Notes under the pieces: model-generated
What the model saw: the letters and a program-made list of their open reading frames with translations, nothing else
Database searches by the model: none
What the model was told of the DNA's origin: nothing
Source of the DNA: Rhodoferax sp.
GTDB lineage: Bacteria > Pseudomonadota > Gammaproteobacteria > Burkholderiales > Burkholderiaceae_C
DNA length: 20,045 bases
NCBI GenBank assembly: GCA_029946045.1
Contig: JAQSDS010000393.1
Coordinates: 1-20,045 of the forward strand
Direction of reading: 5' to 3'
In this document: positions 13,366 through 20,045 of the stretch, piece after piece
Layout: every line of letters begins with the position of its first letter
Numbering within the stretch: the stretch's first letter is position 1
Made by a program: the position numbers and the translations under genes

Positions 13366-15033
13366 ATGACACACCCACTCTTCGAAAAACACCGCGCCAA
13401 GCTTGTCGCCGCCCTCAACGCCATCCATACCCGTGGTTACTGGGCCGCGTACAACGAGATGCCCAGCCCCAAGACCTATGGTGAAACCGCAGCGGATGAC
13501 GGAAAGAAGGCGTTTGAGGCGCACCTGGGCCAGCAGTTTGACCTGCAGCAGCCCGGCACCCACGCCTGGCTGGGCGGCGAAGTGTCACCTTTTGGCATTG
13601 ACCTGAATGTGCAGTACCCGGTGTGCGACATCGAGGCGCTGATTACCGCTGGCCAGGCCGCCATGACCGGCTGGCAGGCCGCCGGGGTGGAAGGCCGCAC
13701 CGGCCTGTGCATCGAGATGCTGGACCGCCTGAACGCACAGAGCTTCGAGATCGCCCACGCGGTGATGATGACCACCGGCCAGGGCTGGATGATGGCGTTT
13801 CAGGCTGGGTCACCTCACGCGCAGGACCGTGGCCTGGAGGCCGTGACCTACGCCTACCGTGAGCAAAGTTTTGTGCCCGCTGAAGCGACCTGGGAAAAGC
13901 CGCAGGGCAAAAACCCGCCGCTGGTCATGAAGAAGCATTTTCAAATTGTCGGCCGGGGTGTGGCTGTGGTGGTGGGTTGTGGCACTTTCCCCACCTGGAA
14001 CACCTACCCGGGCCTGTTTGCGGCGCTGGCCACCGGCAACGCGGTGATTGTCAAACCACACAACAACGCGATTCTGCCCGCCGCCATCACCGTGCGCACC
14101 TTGCGTGCCGTGTTGACCGAGCACGGCCTTGACCCCAATCTGGTCACCCTGTGTGTGCCCGACAAGCGTGAAGCCACGCAGGCGCTGGTCACCCACGCCG
14201 CAGTCAAGTCAGTCGACTTCACCGGTGGTAACGTGTTTGGCCAATGGCTCATTGACCACTGCCGCCAGGCCCAGGTGTATGCCGAATTGGCCGGGGTCAA
14301 CAACATCGTGATCGACTCGACCGACGCTTACAAACCCATGCTGCGCAACCTGGCGTTCACGCTGTCGCTGTACTCCGGCCAGATGTGCACCACCTCGCAG
14401 GCGCTGTTTGTGCCTGCCGGCGGCATTGACACCGAAGACGGCCACAAGTCGTATGACGAGGTGTGTGCCGACCTGGCCCGCGCCATCGACGGTTTTCTGG
14501 CCAAGCCCGAAGTGGCTTGTGCCGTGCTCGGTGCGGTGCAATCCACCGACACGCTGGCGCGCATCGCCCTGGCTGAAAGTGGCGCGTTGGGCAAAGTCGT
14601 GCTGGCTTCCAAGAAGCTCGACAACCCCGAGTTTCCCAAGGCCGAAGTGCGCACCCCGGTGCTGCTGACCTGTGATGCGGCCGATGAAGCCGCTTACATG
14701 GAAGAGCGCTTTGGCCCGATCACCTTTGTCGTGAAAGTGGCCGACACCGCGGCCGCCATTGCCTTGTCGGAGCGGGTCATTGCCACCCACGGCGCGTTGA
14801 CTGCCGGTATCTACTCCACCCGTCCGGAAGTGATTGAGGCCATGACAGCCGCCACCTGGCGCGCCAAAGTGGCGTTGTCCATCAACCTGACTGGCGCGGT
14901 GTTTGTCAACCAGTCCGCCGCGTTCTCCGACTACCACGGCACCGGTGGCAACCCGGCGGCCAATGCCTCGTACTCAGACTCGGCCTTTGTGGCCAACCGC
15001 TTCCGCGTAGTGCAGCGCCGCGCCCACGTTTAA
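13366..15033 (+). CDS. paaN: phenylacetic acid degradation protein PaaN (aldehyde dehydrogenase)
   Basis: A 555-residue aldehyde-dehydrogenase-superfamily protein of the PaaN type. The catalytic nucleophile is Cys341 (YSGQMCTTSQ), the general base Glu307 (AELAGVNN), and the NAD site is around FTGGNVFG. In the phenylacetyl-CoA pathway it oxidises the semialdehyde formed on ring opening of oxepin-CoA. It lacks the C-terminal MaoC hydratase domain of the E. coli PaaZ fusion, so the oxepin-CoA hydrolase must be a separate protein, not seen here. AGGA at 13354-13357, eight bases before the ATG, supports the start. A 61-base gap separates it from the FAH gene, the start of the CoA-pathway block. 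Confidence 0.93.
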   Translation: MTHPLFEKHRAKLVAALNAIHTRGYWAAYNEMPSPKTYGETAADDGKKAFEAHLGQQFDLQQPGTHAWLGGEVSPFGIDLNVQYPVCDIEALITAGQAAMTGWQAAGVEGRTGLCIEMLDRLNAQSFEIAHAVMMTTGQGWMMAFQAGSPHAQDRGLEAVTYAYREQSFVPAEATWEKPQGKNPPLVMKKHFQIVGRGVAVVVGCGTFPTWNTYPGLFAALATGNAVIVKPHNNAILPAAITVRTLRAVLTEHGLDPNLVTLCVPDKREATQALVTHAAVKSVDFTGGNVFGQWLIDHCRQAQVYAELAGVNNIVIDSTDAYKPMLRNLAFTLSLYSGQMCTTSQALFVPAGGIDTEDGHKSYDEVCADLARAIDGFLAKPEVACAVLGAVQSTDTLARIALAESGALGKVVLASKKLDNPEFPKAEVRTPVLLTCDAADEAAYMEERFGPITFVVKVADTAAAIALSERVIATHGALTAGIYSTRPEVIEAMTAATWRAKVALSINLTGAVFVNQSAAFSDYHGTGGNPAANASYSDSAFVANRFRVVQRRAHV

Positions 15034-15041
15034 GGCACACC

Positions 15042-15833
15042 ATGACTTACCAGAACATTCGTTTTGAAGCCCAGGACGGCATTGCCCGCCTGACGCTCAA
15101 CCGCCCCGACAAACTCAACAGCTTTACCGGCGCCATGCATGTGGAGTTGCGCGGCGCGCTGGACACCGTGCAACACGACAAAACCATTCGCGTGCTGGTG
15201 CTCACGGGTGCAGGCCGTGCATTTTGCGCGGGACAAGACCTGGCCGACCCCGAGATGGCCATGGGCCCGCTGCAGCCTGACATTGGCCATGTGGTGGAGC
15301 AAAACTACAAGCCGCTGATTCTGGCGCTGCAAAACCTGCGTGTGCCTACGGTGGCCATGGTGAATGGCATTGCGGCCGGCGCCGGAGCCAGTCTGGCGCT
15401 GGCCTGTGACCTGGTGATTGCCGCCAAATCCGCCTCGTTTTTGCAGGCGTTCAGTAAAATCGGCCTGATTCCGGACACCGGTGGCACCTGGTTTTTGCCG
15501 CAGCGTGTGGGCATGGCGCGCGCGCTTGGCCTGGCCATGCTGGCTGACAAATTACCGGCTGAAAAAGCCGAAGCGTGGGGCCTGATCTGGCAGGCAGTGG
15601 ATGACGCTGAACTCGCGTCAACCGTGGACAAACTGGCGGCGCAGCTGGCGCAAATGCCCACCCGTGCGCTGGTTGCCACCCGGCTGGCCATGCACGCCGC
15701 GCCCAACCACACCCTGGAACAACAGCTGGGTTTTGAAGCCGGCTTCATGCGCGAGCTGGGCTGGCGCGACGACTTCAAGGAAGGCGTGGCGGCTTTCCAG
15801 CAAAAACGCGCACCCAAATTCACCGGCAACTGA
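15042..15833 (+). CDS. paaG: ring-1,2-epoxyphenylacetyl-CoA isomerase PaaG
   Basis: A 263-residue crotonase-fold enzyme. The oxyanion-hole segments are AFCAGQDL (residues 60-67) and GIAAGAGASLALACD (109-123). The catalytic aspartate is Asp145 in LIPDTGG, as expected for PaaG and delta-isomerases, in place of the glutamate used by true hydratases. It converts the ring epoxide of phenylacetyl-CoA to oxepin-CoA and also isomerises a later double bond. It starts eight bases after paaN and is followed five bases later by paaH, so the genes are co-transcribed. The sequence is intact. Confidence 0.93.
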   Translation: MTYQNIRFEAQDGIARLTLNRPDKLNSFTGAMHVELRGALDTVQHDKTIRVLVLTGAGRAFCAGQDLADPEMAMGPLQPDIGHVVEQNYKPLILALQNLRVPTVAMVNGIAAGAGASLALACDLVIAAKSASFLQAFSKIGLIPDTGGTWFLPQRVGMARALGLAMLADKLPAEKAEAWGLIWQAVDDAELASTVDKLAAQLAQMPTRALVATRLAMHAAPNHTLEQQLGFEAGFMRELGWRDDFKEGVAAFQQKRAPKFTGN

Positions 15834-15838
15834 TCACC

Positions 15839-17362
15839 ATGACACAAGCGCTCTCTTCACAAGCCGTGATCGCCGTCATAGGCGCTGGCGCCATGGGTGC
15901 CGGTATTGCCCAGGTGGCCGCCGCCGCGGGTCACACGGTCAAGCTGCTCGACAACCGCCCCGGCGCTGCTGCCCAGGCGATTGCGGGTATTTGTGCCCAG
16001 TTTGAAAAAATGGCAGCCAAAGGCAAGCTGAGCCCGCAAGCGTCCAAGGATGCCGGCGCGCGCTTGCTGGCTGCCGGGCACATCGCTGATTTGTCCGATG
16101 CGGCCCTGGTGGTGGAAGCCATTGTGGAAAATCTGCAGGTCAAGCAAACACTGTTCAAAGACCTGGAAGCCGTGGTGTCTGAGGGCTGCATTCTGGCCAG
16201 CAACACCTCGTCGATTTCCATCACTGCCATTGGCGCCGCGCTCAAACACCCGCAGCGTCTGGCTGGCTTGCACTTCTTCAACCCGGCGCCGCTGATGGCG
16301 CTGGTCGAGGTGGTGTCAGGTCTGGCCACCCACCAGGACGTCGCCGACACCCTGTTTGCCACGGCTGCGGCCTGGGGCAAGACCCCGGTGCAGGCCAAAT
16401 CCACGCCGGGCTTCATCGTCAACCGGGTGGCGCGCCCGTATTACGCCGAAGCCTTGCGCGTGCTCAATGAAGGCGGTGCCGATTGCGCCACGCTGGATGC
16501 CGTGATGCGCGAGGCCGGTGGTTTTCGCATGGGGCCGTTTGAGCTGATGGACATGATTGGCCACGACGTGAACTTTGCCGTGACCAACTCGGTGTGGCGC
16601 GCCTTTTTCAACGACCCGCGCTTTTTGCCTTCGTTGATTCAGCAAGACCTGGTGGATGCCGGCTTTCTGGGCAGGAAGTCTGGCCGGGGGTTTTTTGACT
16701 ACAGCGCCAGCGCCGTCAAGCCGTTGCCGGCCACCGCGCCAGAGCAGGTTCAACCCAAAGACATCGTGGTGTACGGGCAATCAGCGGTCGCCCAAGCCCT
16801 GGCAAAGCGCCTGCAAACCAACCAGGTCAGCTTCACCCAGGCCGCCGCCGACGGTGACGCCTTGGCAAGTGCGGGCGGCGCCACTTTGCGCGTGACCGAC
16901 GGCCGCACCGCCACGCGCTGCGCCGTTGACACCCATCTGCCCAACACCGTGCTGATCGACTTGGCGCTGGACTACCAGACCGCCACCCGGCTGGCTGTGA
17001 GCGTGGCCGCCCACTGTGACAGCGCAGCCGCCAACAGCGCCATGGGCTTGCTGCAGGCGGCAGGCTTTGCCGTGTCGCAGTTGCAAGACATCCCCGGCCT
17101 GATCGTGATGCGCACCGTGGCCATGCTGGCCAACGAAGCGGCTGATGCTGTCAACCAGGGCGTGTGTGACACCGCTGCCGTCGACACCGCCATGCGCCTG
17201 GGTGTCAATTACCCCTGCGGCCCGCTGGCCTGGGCCAACGCCATAGGTATCGACAAGCTCAGCACCGTGCTTGCGCATCTGGCGCAAACCTATGGCGAAG
17301 ACCGCTACCGCACCTCGCCCCTGATTCAACACCAACTTTACGCCGCAAAGGTCTTTTCATGA
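15839..17362 (+). CDS. paaH: 3-hydroxyacyl-CoA dehydrogenase PaaH
   Basis: A 507-residue NAD-dependent dehydrogenase. The Rossmann motif is GAGAMG at 15-20, and the catalytic histidine is His145 in HFFNP, followed by PLMALVEVV. A first C-terminal 3HCDH domain (about 190-285) and a second, after a linker (about 405-500), make the long form typical of PaaH. It oxidises 3-hydroxyadipyl-CoA to 3-oxoadipyl-CoA in the phenylacetate route. The ATG lies five bases after paaG. Its stop overlaps the paaI start (ATGA), so the two are translationally coupled. Confidence 0.93.
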   Translation: MTQALSSQAVIAVIGAGAMGAGIAQVAAAAGHTVKLLDNRPGAAAQAIAGICAQFEKMAAKGKLSPQASKDAGARLLAAGHIADLSDAALVVEAIVENLQVKQTLFKDLEAVVSEGCILASNTSSISITAIGAALKHPQRLAGLHFFNPAPLMALVEVVSGLATHQDVADTLFATAAAWGKTPVQAKSTPGFIVNRVARPYYAEALRVLNEGGADCATLDAVMREAGGFRMGPFELMDMIGHDVNFAVTNSVWRAFFNDPRFLPSLIQQDLVDAGFLGRKSGRGFFDYSASAVKPLPATAPEQVQPKDIVVYGQSAVAQALAKRLQTNQVSFTQAAADGDALASAGGATLRVTDGRTATRCAVDTHLPNTVLIDLALDYQTATRLAVSVAAHCDSAAANSAMGLLQAAGFAVSQLQDIPGLIVMRTVAMLANEAADAVNQGVCDTAAVDTAMRLGVNYPCGPLAWANAIGIDKLSTVLAHLAQTYGEDRYRTSPLIQHQLYAAKVFS

Positions 17363-17823
17363 CGGATTCATACGCCAACCCACAAGAACTGGCCGATGCC
17401 GTGACACAGGCCATGTGGTCGCGCGACCGCGCCACGCAAGGCCTGGGCATACAAGCGCTCAGTGTCAAACCCGGCTACGCCATGTTTGCCATGCCGGTGC
17501 GCAGCGACATGGTCAACGGCCATCACATCTGCCACGGCGGCTTCATCTTCATGCTGGCCGACAGTACCTTTGCCTTTGCCTGCAACAGCTACAACCAGAA
17601 CACCGTGGCGTCGAGCTGCAACATTGACTTTCTGGCGCCAGCGCACGAGGGTGACGTGCTGGAAGCCGAAGCGGTGGAGCGCTCGCTGTCTGGCCGCACC
17701 GGGGTGTATGACATCACGGTGCGCACCCGCAGTGGCAAGACCGTGGCGCTGTTTCGCGGCAAAAGTTACCGCATCAAAGGTGAGGTCATCGCCGGCTTGC
17801 AGCAGACCGATGCCGCCACCTGA
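17359..17823 (+). CDS. paaI: hotdog-fold thioesterase PaaI
   Basis: A 154-residue hotdog-fold acyl-CoA thioesterase. The signature is His59-Gly-Gly followed by FIFMLAD with the catalytic Asp68. The length matches the family. PaaI hydrolyses phenylacetyl-CoA derivatives that would otherwise trap CoA, acting as a safety valve for the pathway. The start overlaps the end of paaH by four bases. A 42-base gap with AT-rich sequence precedes paaK. Confidence 0.93.
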   Translation: MTDSYANPQELADAVTQAMWSRDRATQGLGIQALSVKPGYAMFAMPVRSDMVNGHHICHGGFIFMLADSTFAFACNSYNQNTVASSCNIDFLAPAHEGDVLEAEAVERSLSGRTGVYDITVRTRSGKTVALFRGKSYRIKGEVIAGLQQTDAAT

Positions 17824-17865
17824 CTTCAAAATTGTTAAATTGACCGATACCCAGAGGAGAATTGA

Positions 17866-19191
17866 ATGACTGCCAAAAAACCCCAAGCCGGTGAACTCGA
17901 CGCCATTGAAACCGCCAGCCGCGATGAAATCAGCGCCTTGCAACTGCAGCGCCTGAAGTGGTCGCTGCAGCACGCTTATGACAACGTGCCATTTCATAAA
18001 AAAGCTTTTGATGAAAAAGGTGTGCACCCCAGCGACCTGAAAACCCTGGCTGACCTGGCCAAGTTCCCGTTCATGACCAAGATCGCGCTGCGCGACCACT
18101 ACCCGTTTGGCCTGTTTGCAGTGCCCAGGGAAAAGATTGCCCGCTTGCACGCCTCGTCCGGCACCACCGGCAAGTCGATCGTGGTCGGCTACACGCTGAA
18201 AGACATTGATAACTGGGCCAACCTGGTGGCGCGCTCGATTCGTGCCGCCGGTGGCCGCGCGGGCGACATGCTGCACAACGCCTATGGCTACGGCATGTTC
18301 ACTGGCGGTCTGGGCGCGCATTATGGCGCCGAGCGGCTGGGTTGCACCGTGGTGCCGATGTCGGGCGGGCAGACCGAAAAACAGGTGGCGCAGATTCTGG
18401 ACTTTCAGCCGCAAATCATCATGGTGACCCCCAGCTACTCGCTGGTGATTGCCGAGGAGTTTGAGCGCCTGGGCATCACACCAGACCAGATCTCGCTCAA
18501 GATCGGCATCTTTGGCGCTGAGCCTTGGGGCGAGGGCATGCGTGCCGAGATTGAGCGCAAGCTGGGCATTGACGCGATCGACATTTACGGCCTGACCGAG
18601 GTCATGGGCCCCGGCGTGGCCTGCGAATGCATTGAGTCCAAAGACGGCCCGGTGATCTGGGAAGACCATTTCTACCCCGAAATCATCAACCCGGAAACCG
18701 GCGAGGTGGTGGCCGATGGTGAAGACGGCGAACTGGTGTTCACCTCACTCACCAAAGAAGCGTTCCCGGTGATTCGTTACCGCACCCGTGACCTGACGCG
18801 CCTGCTGCCACCCACCTCGCGTGCGTTCCGGCGCATGGGCAAGATCACCGGCCGCAGTGACGACATGCTGATCGTGCGTGGGGTGAATGTGTTCCCGACA
18901 CAAATCGAAGAACAAATCCTGCGCGACAAGCGGCTCTCGGGGAATTACCAGATCCAGCTCAGCCGCGACGGCCACCTGGACAACGTGGAAGTGCGCTGCG
19001 AGTTGCAGCGCGAGGCTGCCGCGCAACTCTCGCCTGCGGATATTGCGGCGCTGGCCAAAGAATTGCAGCACCACATCAAAACCATCGTCGGCATCACCAC
19101 CAAGGTCAGTGTGCTGGCGCCTGAGGCGATACCGCGCACGCTCACCGGCAAGGCGCGCCGGGTGGTTGACGAACGCCCCAAACAACTTTAA
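17866..19191 (+). CDS. paaK: phenylacetate-CoA ligase PaaK
   Basis: An adenylate-forming ligase of 441 residues, the normal PaaK length. The P-loop-like motif SSGTTGKS is at 97-104, YGLTEVMGPG in the centre, and RTRDLTRLL precedes the hinge to the C-terminal domain. It activates phenylacetate with ATP and CoA to phenylacetyl-CoA, the committed first step and the probable link to the imported substrate. AGAGGAGA at 17853-17860, five bases before the ATG, is the best ribosome site in this block. The thiolase gene follows after ten bases. Confidence 0.95.
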   Translation: MTAKKPQAGELDAIETASRDEISALQLQRLKWSLQHAYDNVPFHKKAFDEKGVHPSDLKTLADLAKFPFMTKIALRDHYPFGLFAVPREKIARLHASSGTTGKSIVVGYTLKDIDNWANLVARSIRAAGGRAGDMLHNAYGYGMFTGGLGAHYGAERLGCTVVPMSGGQTEKQVAQILDFQPQIIMVTPSYSLVIAEEFERLGITPDQISLKIGIFGAEPWGEGMRAEIERKLGIDAIDIYGLTEVMGPGVACECIESKDGPVIWEDHFYPEIINPETGEVVADGEDGELVFTSLTKEAFPVIRYRTRDLTRLLPPTSRAFRRMGKITGRSDDMLIVRGVNVFPTQIEEQILRDKRLSGNYQIQLSRDGHLDNVEVRCELQREAAAQLSPADIAALAKELQHHIKTIVGITTKVSVLAPEAIPRTLTGKARRVVDERPKQL

Positions 19192-19201
19192 AGAAAACAC
19201 C

Positions 19202-20045
19202 ATGACTGAAGCCTTTATTTGCGATGCCATTCGCACTCCCATTGGCCGCTACGGCGGTGCGTTGGCTGGCGTGCGCGCCGACGACCTGGCCGCCATTCCG
19301 CTGAAAGCCCTGATGGAACGCAATCCACAGGTCAACTGGGCCAGCGTGGACGACATCATTTTTGGCTGTGCCAACCAGGCGGGTGAAGACAACCGCAACG
19401 TGGCGCGCATGGCTGGCCTGCTGGCGGGCTTGCCCATCGAGGTGCCGGGCACCACCGTCAACCGCCTGTGTGGCTCGTCGCTGGACTGCGTCGGCATGGC
19501 GGCGCGCGCCATCAAGTCGGGCGAAACCGATCTGATGATTGCCGGCGGGGTTGAAAGCATGTCGCGCGCGCCCTTTGTCATGGGCAAGGCTGACGCCGCC
19601 TGGTCGCGCAGCGCGGCCATTTATGACACCACGATTGGCTGGCGTTTTCCGAACCCCATGATGAAGCAGTTGTACGACACCCATTCGATGCCACAAACGG
19701 CAGACAACGTGGCCGCCGACTTCAACATCTCCAGGGCTGATCAGGACGCTTTTGCCGTGCGCTCACAACAACGCTGGGCAGCAGCCCACGCGGCAGGGCG
19801 CTTTGCCGACGAGCTGATCCCGGTGCGGATTGCGCGTAAAAAGGGCGACCCGGTGGTGGTCGACACCGACGAGCACCCGCGCCCCGAAACCACGCTGGCG
19901 ATGCTGGCCAAACTCAAGGGCGTCAACGGCCCCGATTTGAGCGTGACCGCAGGCAACGCCTCGGGCGTCAACGATGGTGCCTGCGCGCTCTTGCTGGCCA
20001 ATGAAGCCACGGCGCACGCCAACGGCCTGACGCCGCGTGCCCGCA
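19202..20045 (+). CDS. paaJ: 3-oxoadipyl-CoA thiolase, partial (PaaJ/PcaF)
   Basis: The first 281 codons of a thiolase; the frame stays open to the window edge, so the C-terminal part is missing. The active-site cysteine is Cys90 in TVNRLCGSSLD, and GGVESMSRAPF follows, both typical of acetyl-CoA acyltransferases of the 3-oxoadipyl-CoA type. The N-terminal CDAIRTPIGRYGG is also characteristic. It would cleave 3-oxoadipyl-CoA to succinyl-CoA and acetyl-CoA, the last step of the pathway. The second catalytic Cys and His lie beyond the window. PaaJ and PcaF are hard to tell apart by sequence alone; the paa context favours PaaJ. Confidence 0.92.
   Translation, partial: MTEAFICDAIRTPIGRYGGALAGVRADDLAAIPLKALMERNPQVNWASVDDIIFGCANQAGEDNRNVARMAGLLAGLPIEVPGTTVNRLCGSSLDCVGMAARAIKSGETDLMIAGGVESMSRAPFVMGKADAAWSRSAAIYDTTIGWRFPNPMMKQLYDTHSMPQTADNVAADFNISRADQDAFAVRSQQRWAAAHAAGRFADELIPVRIARKKGDPVVVDTDEHPRPETTLAMLAKLKGVNGPDLSVTAGNASGVNDGACALLLANEATAHANGLTPRAR

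Noticed and set aside
17368..18669. Long 433-codon open frame on the minus strand
   Set aside because: It lies opposite paaI and paaK, whose motifs are intact; its composition is typical of antisense to GC-rich genes.

Overview
The window looks like chromosomal DNA of a Burkholderiales betaproteobacterium, probably Comamonadaceae (Rhodoferax/Polaromonas/Variovorax-like). This placement is inferred from gene content and order: a branched-chain-type ABC transporter leading into paa genes, a PaaN-type aldehyde dehydrogenase, and GC-rich coding. It does not come from a database match. Every convincing gene is on the + strand.

Layout. (1) 19-834 encodes an IclR-family regulator, followed by a small hairpin. 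(2) 850-1391 has no convincing gene. (3) About 1366-4172 is a run of integron-type gene cassettes. Three attC recombination sites are clear (2752-2817, 3364-3433, 4103-4172), with a decayed boundary near 2157-2234 and a possible core site at 1365-1371. The cassettes carry six short genes that I do not recognise, two of them small membrane proteins. No integron integrase is visible, so this is an integrase-less cassette cluster or the distal part of an integron. (4) 4173-4743 is AT-richer intergenic DNA holding a long hairpin, a promoter candidate (4660-4688), a perfect 16-bp palindrome (4711-4726) and then an 18-codon leader ORF (4744-4800) whose stop overlaps the next start. (5) 4800-20045 is one long, tightly packed operon that runs off the right edge.

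The operon has three blocks. The first is transport: LivH, LivM, LivG and a LivF ATPase fused behind an N-terminal hemerythrin-like di-iron domain. No substrate-binding protein is present. The second is a peripheral oxidative module: a metallo-beta-lactamase-fold protein lacking several usual metal ligands, an MhpA-like FAD monooxygenase, a DUF2783-like small protein, a VOC-fold protein with an apparent 2-His-1-Glu site, and a fumarylacetoacetate-hydrolase-family enzyme. A palindromic dispersed repeat with a T-tract lies between the first two genes of this module. The third is the phenylacetyl-CoA pathway: PaaN, PaaG, PaaH, PaaI, PaaK and the start of the 3-oxoadipyl-CoA thiolase gene (PaaJ/PcaF). 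The multicomponent epoxidase PaaABCDE is not in the window.

Interpretation (inference): the operon imports an aromatic acid, and the CoA route (PaaK, then an epoxidase elsewhere, PaaG, PaaN, PaaH, PaaJ) turns phenylacetate into acetyl-CoA and succinyl-CoA. The FAD monooxygenase/VOC/FAH module may process a hydroxylated relative by direct ring hydroxylation and cleavage. The two points most worth following up are the hemerythrin-LivF fusion, which could couple aromatic uptake to oxygen or redox state, and the cassette array lying between the IclR gene and the operon.
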